A stretch of DNA of 64,000 nucleotides from JAHEYG01 sp040403535. GTDB lineage: Bacteria; Bacteroidota; Bacteroidia; B-17B0; Aurantibacillaceae. A model generated the notes under the pieces. It did no database searches, was not told the origin of the DNA, and was given only the letters and a program-made list of their open reading frames with translations. The translations under genes were made by a program, and so were the position numbers. Positions 35,544 through 44,958 of the stretch are shown piece by piece. How positions within the stretch are numbered: position 1 is the first letter of the stretch; each line of letters starts with the position of its first letter. The DNA lies in contig JBBAKL010000007.1 of the NCBI GenBank assembly GCA_040403535.1, forward strand, positions 15,228 through 79,227, given 5' to 3'.

Positions 35544-35957
35544 TTATTTACTCTCTGTATATTTTTTAAAATTATTTAAAATGGCTTGCCATCCATTTCT
35601 TTGTAATTCTATAGGGTTTTCATTTTCCGGATCAAATGTTATAATTACTTCTGTTTCTCCGTTAAGATCTACAAGCGACACATTTACTTTTCTTCCTGCA
35701 AACTCATAAGCAAAGTTACTTCCTTCATCTAATTCTGTATATATTGCAACATAGTCAAATCCGAAACTGCCGTCTTTTGATTCCATTCGCGCAAAGTATT
35801 TCCCGCCTATTTTCATATCGTTCGATGCAGCCGGACAATGCCAACTTGGATCGGCAAAATTCCATTTCGTTATATGATTGGGATTTGTATAATAATCCCA
35901 TACTCTTTGCTTAGATGCTAATACGAGAGTTTTTACAGTAATTTTTTCAGTTATCAT
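35544..35957 (-). CDS. SRPBCC/AHSA1-family protein
   Basis: This 137-residue protein has the START/AHSA1-like helix-grip fold: KTLVLASKQRVWDYYTNPNHITKWNFADPSWHCPAA, GGKYFARMESKDGSFGFDY, and the C-terminal helix NPIELQRNGWQAILNNFKKY. Members bind hydrophobic ligands or act as Hsp90 co-chaperone-like domains; no specific function is shown here. It stands alone between a plus-strand envelope set and holB. The 118 bases upstream of 35543 show nothing else. Confidence 0.88.
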   Translation of the reverse strand: MITEKITVKTLVLASKQRVWDYYTNPNHITKWNFADPSWHCPAASNDMKIGGKYFARMESKDGSFGFDYVAIYTELDEGSNFAYEFAGRKVNVSLVDLNGETEVIITFDPENENPIELQRNGWQAILNNFKKYTESK

Positions 35958-36032
35958 ATAAATTATTTAGGGAAAATATTTATGAAGTTGCTTATAACTC
36001 TATTATAAATGTAGTGAGTTTGTAATTATAAA

Positions 36033-37154
36033 TTACCGTTTATTAATGAGCTCATTGGTCTTTAACAACAAGTCCATAAAAATAATTTTAGCATTGCCAT
36101 TACGCTCGATGTAGTAACAGTTGCTGTTAAATTCTTCCACCAAAGTTTCGTAATTACGTTGGGTAATGAAGGGCGCAAATTTTTCTAAAAATTGTTTTTC
36201 GTTTCCGCTTAAGCGCACTAAGTCGCGCGAGCCAAAATTGTACATTAAACAATCCCTGAAAATTTCTAAACCGTATTGTAAAAATTGTTTTTGCTTTTCG
36301 CGTCCGGTTGCCGCGTTTTGGTCAATCCACTGCAGGGCTTTTTCGCAATCAAATTTTAAAGCCAGACGCATGAATGACTGGAAGTGTTGTAAAAAGGAGA
36401 GTTGCTCGTCGCTTTGCGTGAGTAATTTAAGAGCTTCATTAAAATTGCCATCGCACAAAAAAGAAGCTTGCGCGGCATTATCTTCGGTAACACCAAATTT
36501 TTTTACTAATCCCTCTTTAATTTCTTTTTCGGTTAATCTTAAAAACGGTATTTGTTGTACACGCGATATAATGGTAGCTAATAATTGATCGGGGTTATTG
36601 CACACCATTAAAAATATGGTTTGCTCAGGCGGTTCTTCCAATACTTTTAATAATTTGTTGGCCGCTTCTACGTTCATTTTTTCAGGCTGCCAAATGACCA
36701 TTACTTTATACAAACCTTCGTAGCTGGTGTAACTTAATTCGCGGATAATGTTACCGCTTTCCTCCACCGGAATAATGGGCTGTTTATTCTCTGCGTCTAA
36801 ACTATCAAACCAGTCGTTTAAACTTAAGTAAGGATTTTGTAAAAACTCTTCTCTGAATTCTTTAATTAAATCGGCACTGCTTTTTACGTCTTTCGATTTA
36901 GCAATAGGGAATACAAAGTGCAAATCGGGGTGTACCAGTTTACTTGTTTTCTGACACGATGGGCATTCGCCACAGGCATCATCATTTTTTTTATTGCTGC
37001 AAAACAGAAACTGTGCAAAGGCAACTGCCGCTGCTAAATTTCCGCTGCCTTCCAATCCGGTAAATAATAGCGCGTGCGGCAAACGGTTTTCGTGAACCAT
37101 TTTTAGCAGACGGCCTTTTACTTCTTGTTGTCCGACTATTTCGTTTAGCAGCAT
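36033..37154 (-). CDS. holB: DNA polymerase III subunit delta'-like clamp-loader ATPase
   Basis: From the ATG at 37154 the protein has 373 residues, beginning MLLNEIVGQQEVKGRLLKMV, the normal N-terminus of clamp-loader delta' subunits. An upstream frame start at 37202 would add 16 unlikely residues. A degenerate P-loop (GLEGSGNL) lacks the GKT of an active ATPase, as expected for delta'. A zinc-binding group CSNKKNDDACGECPSC follows. VMVIWQPEKMNVEAANKLLKVLEEPPEQTIFLM is the sensor-1 region. It loads the sliding clamp with DnaX and HolA. It lies 81 bases downstream of dprA in the same direction. Confidence 0.93.
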   Translation of the reverse strand: MLLNEIVGQQEVKGRLLKMVHENRLPHALLFTGLEGSGNLAAAVAFAQFLFCSNKKNDDACGECPSCQKTSKLVHPDLHFVFPIAKSKDVKSSADLIKEFREEFLQNPYLSLNDWFDSLDAENKQPIIPVEESGNIIRELSYTSYEGLYKVMVIWQPEKMNVEAANKLLKVLEEPPEQTIFLMVCNNPDQLLATIISRVQQIPFLRLTEKEIKEGLVKKFGVTEDNAAQASFLCDGNFNEALKLLTQSDEQLSFLQHFQSFMRLALKFDCEKALQWIDQNAATGREKQKQFLQYGLEIFRDCLMYNFGSRDLVRLSGNEKQFLEKFAPFITQRNYETLVEEFNSNCYYIERNGNAKIIFMDLLLKTNELINKR

Positions 37155-37211
37155 AGAGCAAATATAGGTTTTAGAAATGGATTTTAATAGTGATAATGCC
37201 AAACCGAGACA

Positions 37212-37232
37212 CCCTCTCTAGTTAGGAGAGGG
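37212..37232. repeat. Short perfect hairpin between dprA and holB
   Basis: CCCTCTC (37212-37218) and GAGAGGG (37226-37232) form a 7-bp stem with the loop TAGTTAG, just after the dprA stop codon. There is no T run, so a terminator role is weak. Similar CCCTCTC...GAGAGGG elements occur as dispersed repeats in some Bacteroidota genomes (from memory), which only a genome-wide count could confirm. Confidence 0.4.
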
Positions 37233-37235
37233 AAC

Positions 37236-38351
37236 TTACGCCACCAAACTATACATTTTCCCGGGTAGAGATCGAATGACATTGCTAAATTCTAGCTGTA
37301 GTAATAAGGCAGCAACTTTGCTTATAGGAAATCCCGATGCATAACTGATTTCGTCCATGTGAAGGGAAGATTTGTTTTTAAACACGTCCACAATTTTTTG
37401 TTCTTCCTCGTTTAAATTTAAAAGCAATGGTATTTGCGCTGTTTCTTTTTTCTTGTTCTTAGTTTCATTTTCCCAACTCATGAAATAAAACAAATCAGCA
37501 GCATTTTCCATAAGCGCCGCTTTGTTGGATTTGATAAAGCCGTTACATCCTTCACTCATGGCATCATTGGTACGACCCGGATACGCAAACACATCTTTGT
37601 TATAACTATTGGCAATGGTGGCGGTAATTAAACTACCGCCATCGCGTTTGCTTTCCATTACTACCAAGGCATCACACATACCGGCTACAATTCTGTTTCG
37701 CTTCGGAAAATTAACCGCATCCGGATTGGTTCCGCTTCTGAAATCGGTTAATATTCCGCCTTGTTTCATCATCTTTCGAGCTATGCTTTCATGTGTTTGC
37801 GGATACATGCGGTCGAGACCATGCGCTACTACGCCAACGGTATCTAAATTATTTTCAAGCGCCTTACGGTGTGCCAGAACGTCGATGCCGTAAGCCAATC
37901 CGCTTACAACTAATACGCCGCTTCCCTTTAAATCGTTAATTAATTTTTCGGTTTGCAGTCTCCCGTATTCGGTAGGCTGCCGGGTGCCTACAACAGCCAC
38001 AATTTTTTCGGTGTTCAAATCAGCGTTTCCCTTGTAATATAAAAGCACAGGACTATCACTGCAAAACTTTAAGCGCTGAGGATATTTTTCGTTGGTAAAA
38101 AATAAAGCTTCAATCTTGTTGTCTTCAACAAAACGCATTTCTTTTTCAGCCAGATTTAAAACATGCTTTTGCGCCAATATAGAATTAGCAATAAGCTCAC
38201 CTATACCGGGTATTTTTATAAGCTCCGATTTTTTGGCCCGGAAGATGTTTTGAGCGTTGCCACAATAAGCTAAAAGATTTTTAGCACTCACGTCTCCAAC
38301 GCCTTCCAATAATGTTAATCCAATCTGGTACAATAAATCATTCTCCATCAT
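37236..38351 (-). CDS. dprA: DNA-processing protein DprA
   Basis: This 371-residue protein has an N-terminal helix-hairpin region (LEGVGDVSAKNLLAYCG; IPGIGELIANSI), the Rossmann-like DprA core with VAVVGTRQPTEYG, VVSGLAYGIDVLAHRKAL, NRIVAGMCDALVVMESKRDGG and YPGRTNDAMSEGCNGF, and a C-terminal winged helix (about 305-371). DprA loads RecA on incoming single-stranded DNA during natural transformation and protects it. The start may be at either of the two leading Met residues. It lies upstream of holB. Com genes are not in the window. Confidence 0.95.
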   Translation of the reverse strand: MMENDLLYQIGLTLLEGVGDVSAKNLLAYCGNAQNIFRAKKSELIKIPGIGELIANSILAQKHVLNLAEKEMRFVEDNKIEALFFTNEKYPQRLKFCSDSPVLLYYKGNADLNTEKIVAVVGTRQPTEYGRLQTEKLINDLKGSGVLVVSGLAYGIDVLAHRKALENNLDTVGVVAHGLDRMYPQTHESIARKMMKQGGILTDFRSGTNPDAVNFPKRNRIVAGMCDALVVMESKRDGGSLITATIANSYNKDVFAYPGRTNDAMSEGCNGFIKSNKAALMENAADLFYFMSWENETKNKKKETAQIPLLLNLNEEEQKIVDVFKNKSSLHMDEISYASGFPISKVAALLLQLEFSNVIRSLPGKMYSLVA

Positions 38352-38402
38352 TTGAATTAAAATAATTCTTTTTTATATTGTGCTAACCTTAGCACCTGAA
38401 TA

Positions 38403-40781
38403 ATGCGCAAAACTACAACACTTTTTATACTTTGTTTCGTTCTGTTAAAAATAAATTTGCAGGCACAAAGTAACGGGATAATTAAAGGAAAAATTTCCGA
38501 ATCACAAACAAAAGAAGCTTTACCGGGCGCAATTATTTCTATTAACGCAAAAACTGGATCAAGCAGCGACATGAATGGAAATTATTTTCTTTCTGCTCCT
38601 GCTGGTAAGCAAGAACTCGAATGCAGCATGGTTGGATATAAAACCCAAAAGCAGTCGGTGGAAGTGAAGGAAAGCGATACTGTTGTGGTAAACTTTTTAA
38701 TGACGGATGCGAATACCATGTTGGAAGAAGTGGTAGTATCGGCCGGAAAATTTGAACAAAAATTATCGGATGTGACGGTGAGTATGGAAGTAATTAAACC
38801 CGCTTTATTGGAAAACAAAAACACTACATCGCTGGATCAAATTATGAATCAGGTGCCTGGTGTTACTATTAGCGACGGACAAGCCAGTATTCGCGGTGGT
38901 AGCGGTTTTGCTTATGGTGCCGGAAGCCGCGTGCTTATGATGGTGGATGAAATGCCCATGTTAAGCGCGGATGCGGGCGACGTAAAATGGAACTATTTAC
39001 CAATAGAGAATTTAGAACAGGTAGAGGTGATTAAAGGGGCTTCATCTGCGCTCTTTGGTTCCTCGGCTTTAAACGGTGTGATTAATTTACGCACAGCTTA
39101 TGCAAAAGATAAACCTTTAACATCGGTAACTATTTATGGCGGAGGTTATGATGCGCCTAAATATCAGTATAAATGGTGGAAGGGCAGTAGTCAGCAACAG
39201 AAAGGATTGAATTTTTCTCACGCCGAGAAAATTAAAAACTTTGATTTAGTTCTAGGAGGACACATGTATGATGATGAAGGTTACCGTATGCTGGAAACAG
39301 AAAAGCGCGCGCGCTTTAATGCTAATTTACGTTATAACTTTAAAAAAATTCCGGGATTATCGGTTGGAGTAAATACCAATATGATGGATGTTAAAGGTGG
39401 TTTGTTTTTTCTTTGGGCACACGCCGATTCAGCATACCTGGTGCCTTATACCATTACAGCTAAAGACACCATCCGCTCAATACAGAACTACAAAAACAAA
39501 CGCTTTAACATAGATCCTTTTATCACTTATTTCTTTGGTAAGAATAATAAAATCAGTTTCCGTTCGCGCTACTTTATCACTAAAAACAATAACGATAAAA
39601 ACCAGGAAGCAACATCGGAGTTGTATTTTACCGATTTGCAATATCAGAAAAGATTTAAAAACGATTTAACGCTAACGCTCGGCGCAGTTTACAGCGAGCA
39701 ACAAATTTTCTCAGAAGCATTATATGGTAGACATACCGGAAAAAATACGGCGGGCTATTTGCAGGTAGATAAAAAAATTAAACGATTGACAATTTCGCTT
39801 GGATTACGTGGCGAGTATTATAAAGTGGATACCGCCTATACACGTGGTTATATCAGTAAAACCATTAAAGATCTGCCTTTTCAGCCGGTGGCGCGAGCGG
39901 GATTAAATTATCAGTTATTTAATTATACATTCTTGCGCGCATCTTTTGGTCAGGGTTATCGTTTCCCGAGCGTGGCTGAAAAGTTTATCAGCACAAGCGT
40001 GAGTGTATTAAAAATTTATCCAAACGAATCGTTGCAGCCGGAGCGTGGCTGGAGTGCTGAGGTGGGAGTGAAACAAGGTTTTTCTATTTCTAAATTTAAA
40101 GGCTTTCTGGATGTGGCCGGTTTCTGGACAGAATATTCCAATATGGTGGAGTTTGTGTTTGGTGTTTACATTCCTGACGGAAAAGCAACAGGCTTTCCAT
40201 TTATTGATGCTGTTAATTACGCAGGATTTAAATCACAGAATCTTGGACGCGCACAGATCAAAGGAATTGATGTTACTGTAAGCGGTGGAGGTAAAATTGG
40301 CCCTGTTGGTGTGAGTTTATTTACTGGATATACATATATTGATCCTATTAATCCAAACTTTAATCCGTCAGTTGACACACTGGGATTACCGGGATTAAAC
40401 GTGTTGAAATATCGCAACCGTCATTTGTTTAAGGGCGACATACAATTCGATTATAAATTTGTTTCGGTTGGTTTTAGCACCCGCTGGCAAAGTTACGTGG
40501 AGAACATTGATCGCCGTTTTGTACAAAGTATTTTTCACGAAGACACGAACGTGGATTGGGATGCTATTGATGCTACTTACATTTTACCTGGATTACCTAA
40601 ATACCGTCAAAAGGATAAAGCGGGATCTTGGGTGCATGATATGCGTATAGGGTTTCAGTTGTCGAAAAATGTGAAGCTGTCTTATATTGTAAATAATCTG
40701 GCTAACGAAGAGTACAGTACACGTCCGGGCGATGTTCGTCCACCGCGCTTGCATACGCTGCAGATTATGGTGAAGTTATAA
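38403..40781 (+). CDS. TonB-dependent outer-membrane receptor
   Basis: This 792-residue protein has a signal peptide (about 1-21, cut at LQAQ), a carboxypeptidase-regulatory-like domain (about 25-105), a TonB plug (about 115-230 with LEEVVVSAGKFEQKLSDVTVS and QVEVIKGASSALFGSSALNGVINL), and a beta barrel running to the C-terminus (LHTLQIMVKL). The barrel contains the NYQLFNYTFLRASFGQGYRFPSVAEKF region typical of siderophore- or cobalamin-type receptors, not the much longer SusC type. The substrate is not indicated and no transport genes are adjacent. It is divergent from dprA, with 51 bases between the two starts. Confidence 0.93.
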   Translation: MRKTTTLFILCFVLLKINLQAQSNGIIKGKISESQTKEALPGAIISINAKTGSSSDMNGNYFLSAPAGKQELECSMVGYKTQKQSVEVKESDTVVVNFLMTDANTMLEEVVVSAGKFEQKLSDVTVSMEVIKPALLENKNTTSLDQIMNQVPGVTISDGQASIRGGSGFAYGAGSRVLMMVDEMPMLSADAGDVKWNYLPIENLEQVEVIKGASSALFGSSALNGVINLRTAYAKDKPLTSVTIYGGGYDAPKYQYKWWKGSSQQQKGLNFSHAEKIKNFDLVLGGHMYDDEGYRMLETEKRARFNANLRYNFKKIPGLSVGVNTNMMDVKGGLFFLWAHADSAYLVPYTITAKDTIRSIQNYKNKRFNIDPFITYFFGKNNKISFRSRYFITKNNNDKNQEATSELYFTDLQYQKRFKNDLTLTLGAVYSEQQIFSEALYGRHTGKNTAGYLQVDKKIKRLTISLGLRGEYYKVDTAYTRGYISKTIKDLPFQPVARAGLNYQLFNYTFLRASFGQGYRFPSVAEKFISTSVSVLKIYPNESLQPERGWSAEVGVKQGFSISKFKGFLDVAGFWTEYSNMVEFVFGVYIPDGKATGFPFIDAVNYAGFKSQNLGRAQIKGIDVTVSGGGKIGPVGVSLFTGYTYIDPINPNFNPSVDTLGLPGLNVLKYRNRHLFKGDIQFDYKFVSVGFSTRWQSYVENIDRRFVQSIFHEDTNVDWDAIDATYILPGLPKYRQKDKAGSWVHDMRIGFQLSKNVKLSYIVNNLANEEYSTRPGDVRPPRLHTLQIMVKL

Positions 40782-40783
40782 AT

Positions 40784-40814
40784 AAAAAATCCCGCGTTTT
40801 GAGTGGGATTTTTT
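40784..40814. terminator. Bidirectional terminator after the TonB receptor
   Basis: AAAAAATCCC (40784-40793) pairs with GGGATTTTTT (40805-40814), with the loop between. T runs follow in both directions, so it can serve the TonB receptor gene and the convergent sorting-domain pseudogene. Confidence 0.7.
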
Positions 40815-40830
40815 ATTAATTCTAAAGTGA

Positions 40831-41697
40831 TTATTGTACAGATATTTTTTTTGTTTAATACAACAGTACCCTCACTTACAACTTGTAACATATACATGCC
40901 ACTGTTTAAGTTGTGTGCTACGGAAAAGTTGTTATTGGTGATGTTATTCTGATTGAAAACTAAACGACCTGATATATCATATATGTTTGCTACAGCTTCG
41001 TTACTTCCAACAGAAGTACTTACATTAACGTTTAAGCTACCTGCGTTTGGATTAGGATAATCTAAGCTTTCTGATTCATTAATCTCCACACCGTTGATGC
41101 CTGTTATTAAAGGTGTACAAAAGCGAATTACACCATTCCAGATACGGGAGGATGGAGATGTTCCGAATGCAGAACCGAAAGAGAGTGCAATTCCGCATCC
41201 TTCTTTAAATTCTAATCCGCTTTTAGATTTCATTGTTGTTCCTTGAGCTCTACCATTGGTATAGGCTACATAATTAGTACCTCTAAGGGTAATATAAAAG
41301 GCCATTGTTCCGCCAGTCGGAATGTTAATGTTTAAGGTGTTGGTTACCGGTATTGGCGTAAGAGAAGCGGAAGGGGTTATGTACACCTGAGCACCCAGAG
41401 TCCATGCGGACGGTGTAGTTTAAGAACCAACAAACGTTCCGGTTTTATATAAAATATAAACTGAATCGGCTGTTCCATATGTTTGAAAACACTGATCGAA
41501 GCCGGTAATCTGAATGGAAACAGAACTGGTGTTTGCTAAATCAAACATGTTTCCGTTATGATTATTACCGCCGGTCCATCTTGTTCCTAGCGTGTCGCAA
41601 CCTAATGGTGAGGCTAAAGCCGAGGCGTTGATTTGTGACTTAACCCCTGATTGAGTAAGAGAGGTGTTAGGGTTGTTTGGTGCAGACATTACGCCTT
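40831..41697 (-). pseudogene. 5'-truncated, broken T9SS sorting-domain protein gene
   Basis: An open piece at 41420-41689 reads MSAPNNPNTSLTQSGVKSQI and ends at an in-frame TAA in ...GTFVGS. The same frame continues as TTPSAWTLGAQVYITPSASL through a sorting domain (LDYPNPNAGSLNVNV ... GMYMLQVVSEGTVVLNKK). The last residues are thrown out of frame by an extra A in an A8 run at 40845-40852; removing one base restores NKKISVQ followed by a stop at 40831. There is no signal peptide, and an in-frame TAA lies just ahead, so the 5' end is missing. The remains immediately follow the 2'-5' RNA ligase-like gene. Confidence 0.75.
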
Positions 41698-41719
41698 ACC
41701 GAATTGTTTTGAACATTTG

Positions 41720-42262
41720 TTAATTTATAAAACAAAACTCGCTAAAGGGCACCCATACTTTGCCTGTTTGTTTAAGAAGGTAAAAAGATGTAACAGGAAA
41801 AACAGCCGAATAAGACGCCTGTTGGTATTCTTCCATCATCTCGTAAAAAGCAGATTTTTTTAAATCGCGGAACGCGATGGTGACATGCGGATGAAACTTC
41901 CTAAGGTCGTTGGCCTGATTAAAAATGTTCAATTGCGTTTTAATGTGATTTACCAAATGAGATTGCAAAGTGTTTAAAGTTTCATTTTTTGCTACATCAA
42001 TAAAAACTACTTTCGGCTCAAAACAGCCAAAGTTTTTTAACTCAACTTCAAATGGCCTAATATAACTGAAATTGTGAAGCGAGTTTATTAACTGTTCTTC
42101 TTTTTCCGTTTTCCATTCAAAAGGCATGTGAAGGGTAATGTGCGGGGGTGAACGTAATGCACTTTTGTTATTATATTTTTCTGAAACAGTTTTTTTAATG
42201 GTTTCTATTTCGGAAAAAACCGGTTGGGGAGGAATAACTGCTATAAAATATTTTTGGAGCAT
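41720..42262 (-). CDS. 2'-5' RNA ligase superfamily protein
   Basis: From the ATG at 42262 this protein has 180 residues, starting MLQKYFIAVIPPQPV. It contains the two HxT/S motifs of the 2H phosphoesterase superfamily: PPHITLHMPF (about 44-53) and FHPHVTIAFRD (about 132-142). These proteins act on 2',3'- or 2',5'-phosphodiester or cyclic phosphate groups in RNA or nucleotides; the substrate is unknown here. The chosen ATG lies 2 bases after the stop of the phosphatase gene, favouring it over an in-frame ATG four codons upstream, which would overlap that gene. Confidence 0.88.
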   Translation of the reverse strand: MLQKYFIAVIPPQPVFSEIETIKKTVSEKYNNKSALRSPPHITLHMPFEWKTEKEEQLINSLHNFSYIRPFEVELKNFGCFEPKVVFIDVAKNETLNTLQSHLVNHIKTQLNIFNQANDLRKFHPHVTIAFRDLKKSAFYEMMEEYQQASYSAVFPVTSFYLLKQTGKVWVPFSEFCFIN

Positions 42263-42264
42263 GA

Positions 42265-44241
42265 CTATACGCAAACACCAATAATAAGAACATCGTCAAC
42301 TTGCTCAAGGTTTCCGCGCCACTGTTCATAGGTCTTATTTAATTCTTCACGTTGTTGCGCAGGCGATAAATGTGAAATAGAAATCAAGGTTTTTTTAAGT
42401 GCATTGTATTTAAATTTTTTTCCTTTTGGTCCGCCAAACTGGTCGGCGTACCCATCGGAATATAAATACACACAATCGCCTTTTTGTAGCTGAATGGTGT
42501 GATTTGTGTAGGTATCGGCAACACCATTCGTGTTACTTCCAATTGGAAATTTATCGGCTTTAATTTCCAGTAAACCGTCTTCAAATAAAGTTTCTGTTTG
42601 CGAATTAAGGTTATGGCTAGATGAAAAGTTTTTACGAACAACCCACAAATTATTAAAAGCCCCTGCATATTGCAATTGCTTGGTTGAAGTGTTGTAAGTA
42701 CACAATGATAAATCCATCCCGTCTTTTACACCGCCTTCAATTTGATTTTGACGAAGTGTGTCGGTTACACCAATATCTAAATATTGTAATATGTCAGATG
42801 GCTTGGTTAATTCTTTTTCGTTTACGGCACGATTTAATAAATTTAATCCAACAACACTCATCATGGCTCCAGGTACACCATGTCCTGTACAATCTACTGC
42901 GGCAAACATTACGAGTCCGTTTTTTTCTTCAACCCAATAGAAATCGCCACTTACCACGTCTTTTGGTTTGTAGTAAATAAACGCATCTGGCAGTAAGCGT
43001 TTTACCATTTTTTCGGGGGGTAAAATTGAGAGTTGTATGCGTTTAGCGTAATTGATACTATCGGTAATTTCTTTTTTCTGATTTAAAATTTCATTATTTT
43101 GAGCTTGTAGTAATTTATTCGCTTCCTTTCTTTTTTTATTTTGCTGAAATAATACAACTACAATAACTAAAAAAACGAGTACTGAAAAAACAGAAACAAG
43201 AGTAAGTATTTTTGATTGGCGAATTTTAAGCGTATTTATTTCCTGCTGTGCAGATAAACGCATTAATTCTTCTTCTTTTTTGCCGGTTTCGTATTTAACT
43301 TCCATTTCGGATAGCTTTTCTACAGTTTGTATTTTGTGAACACTATCAAGTAATAAAATATATTCACCAAATAATTCATTAGCTTCTTCGTGCCGGCCCA
43401 GTTTTATTAAAGAATAGGCCAGTTGTTGCTTAAGATCGGCGAATAATGGTAAATTGTCGAACGGCGTGTCAATAGCTTTTCGTAAATAGTGTTCTGATTT
43501 TTTATATTCTCCTTGGTTATAATAAAACTGGCTGATGTTGTTTAAATCACCGACGTATCCAACAAGGTCGCCAATTTTTAATTTTATATCAATGGCTAAG
43601 GAGGCATACTTTTCGACTGAATCTTTTATGTTTTTATCAATGTAGTTAGACATAATGGTAGAGTAGAGGTTAGATAAAAAAAAGTTATCACTCTTCTTAA
43701 AAATCTGATAGCGTTTAAGAATATCAAAACAAATTAAATTTGAACTATCAGGCTTATGTAACAAGTTGTATACAATGGCGATATTGCTTTTCATTAAATA
43801 GGTTTTTCCGGACATGTTGTTTTTTTCGCAAACAACCAAAGCTTCTTTATACGAAAGAAGCGCCAAATCATAATGCCCAATCTCTTTATAACTGTTACCA
43901 ATTGCGTTTAGACTTTCCAACAAACTTATTTGGTTATTTAGCTTAATGGCGAGTTTTTTATTTGTTATAAAGTCTTCAAGGGCCTCATTAATTAGCCCCA
44001 TGTACACATTGGCTACCCCCCTAAAAAACCTGCTTTTATAAATTAATGAATCAATCTTGTTTTTTTCAGAAAGCGCCAAAGCTTCATTAGCTATTGATTT
44101 TGCTCTTTTCGGGTTTGTGCTTAGTAGTGAATCAGCACTTTTTAAAAGTAAACTTGTTTTTTCCGAATCGCTCTGCGAAATAGCTAATCTGCAAAAAAAT
44201 AATAAAGTAACCAGAAAAAAATATGTTCTAAAGCAATTCAA
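42265..44241 (-). CDS. TPR-containing SpoIIE/PP2C-type serine phosphatase (second copy)
   Basis: This 658-residue protein begins at a TTG (44241), because an in-frame stop lies just upstream and later Met codons would remove the signal peptide (NCFRTYFFLVTLLFFCRLA). TPR-like repeats follow (about 30-310), then a membrane helix (about 345-365), a coiled coil ending DSINYAKRIQLSILPP, and a SpoIIE/PP2C domain (about 410-658) with DVVSGDFYWVEE, AVDCTGHGVPGA, DGMDLSLCTY, YSDGYADQFGG and EQVDDVLI. It is laid out like the phosphatase at 25869-28001 and shares the linker sequence. The likely role is dephosphorylation of a cytoplasmic partner in response to an envelope signal. It is coupled to the RNA-ligase-like gene. 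Confidence 0.88.
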   Translation of the reverse strand: MNCFRTYFFLVTLLFFCRLAISQSDSEKTSLLLKSADSLLSTNPKRAKSIANEALALSEKNKIDSLIYKSRFFRGVANVYMGLINEALEDFITNKKLAIKLNNQISLLESLNAIGNSYKEIGHYDLALLSYKEALVVCEKNNMSGKTYLMKSNIAIVYNLLHKPDSSNLICFDILKRYQIFKKSDNFFLSNLYSTIMSNYIDKNIKDSVEKYASLAIDIKLKIGDLVGYVGDLNNISQFYYNQGEYKKSEHYLRKAIDTPFDNLPLFADLKQQLAYSLIKLGRHEEANELFGEYILLLDSVHKIQTVEKLSEMEVKYETGKKEEELMRLSAQQEINTLKIRQSKILTLVSVFSVLVFLVIVVVLFQQNKKRKEANKLLQAQNNEILNQKKEITDSINYAKRIQLSILPPEKMVKRLLPDAFIYYKPKDVVSGDFYWVEEKNGLVMFAAVDCTGHGVPGAMMSVVGLNLLNRAVNEKELTKPSDILQYLDIGVTDTLRQNQIEGGVKDGMDLSLCTYNTSTKQLQYAGAFNNLWVVRKNFSSSHNLNSQTETLFEDGLLEIKADKFPIGSNTNGVADTYTNHTIQLQKGDCVYLYSDGYADQFGGPKGKKFKYNALKKTLISISHLSPAQQREELNKTYEQWRGNLEQVDDVLIIGVCV

Positions 44242-44324
44242 AATATTAGAGTTTTATGTAGAGATATTCTTTCAATTATTAAAATAAAGATATAACTTTA
44301 AACTAAATTAATAAAACAATAGTT

Positions 44325-44852
44325 ATGTTAAGCTCAAAAGTAAGTAGCGCTCTAAATAAACAAATTCAATTAGAAGCCTCATCCTCTCAATATTATTTGG
44401 CAATGGCGAGTTGGGCCGAAACGCAAGGGTTAAATGGTGTTGCTGGTTTTTTATATACGCATGCTGATGAAGAGCGTATGCATATGCTTAAGCTAATTAA
44501 GTTTGTGAACGAGCGTGGGGGTCAAGGTATTGTTCCTGCATTGGAACAACCTCCTGTTAAATTCAAATCAGTAAAAGCGGTATTTGAAGAAATTTTGAAG
44601 CACGAAATTAAGGTTACAAATGAAATCAATAAGTTGGTTGAAATAACTTTAAAAGAACGCGATTACACCACTCATAATTTCCTTCAATGGTACGTTAGTG
44701 AGCAAATAGAAGAAGAAGCATTGGCTCGCCAAATAGTAGATAAGATGAAATTGATTGGCGAAGACAAGAGCGGATTATATTTCTTTGACCGCGACCTAGA
44801 ATCGATTGCAGCGGCAGGTGCCGGTGGTAATCAGGCTGGTGACGCAAAATAA
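44325..44852 (+). CDS. Ferritin (non-heme)
   Basis: This 175-residue protein is a four-helix bacterial ferritin with a complete ferroxidase centre: Glu17, Glu50, His53, Glu94, Gln127 and Glu130. It oxidises Fe(II) and stores it as mineral in a 24-subunit cytoplasmic shell. The C-terminus has a Gly/Ala-rich tail (AAAGAGGNQAGDAK). Length is normal. It is divergent from the phosphatase gene (83 bases between starts), in an AT-rich promoter region. A terminator follows. Confidence 0.96.
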   Translation: MLSSKVSSALNKQIQLEASSSQYYLAMASWAETQGLNGVAGFLYTHADEERMHMLKLIKFVNERGGQGIVPALEQPPVKFKSVKAVFEEILKHEIKVTNEINKLVEITLKERDYTTHNFLQWYVSEQIEEEALARQIVDKMKLIGEDKSGLYFFDRDLESIAAAGAGGNQAGDAK

Positions 44853-44856
44853 TTTT

Positions 44857-44889
44857 AAAAGAGCCCATGCTAAATGCAGGGGCTTTTTA
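44857..44889 (+). terminator. Ferritin gene terminator
   Basis: AAAGAGCCC and GGGGCTTTTT form a stem around ATGCTAAATGCA, followed by a T run. It lies about 5 bases after the ferritin stop codon. Confidence 0.75.
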
Positions 44890-44958
44890 ATTTGTACATT
44901 CACAGATTATTATAAATATTAATCTTAAGAAGATCGTTCTTGCTGCCAGCAATATAAT

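Noticed and set aside
36166..36588. Opposite-strand open frame of about 140 codons inside holB
   Set aside because: It lies wholly inside a well-conserved gene, has low-complexity composition and no recognisable domain.
41690..41719. Mobile-element boundary beside the broken sorting-domain gene
   Set aside because: No terminal inverted repeats, target-site duplication or transposase sequence is visible.
44242..44324. Iron-box operator ahead of ferritin
   Set aside because: The region is AT-rich, but I see no clear Fur-like inverted repeat.
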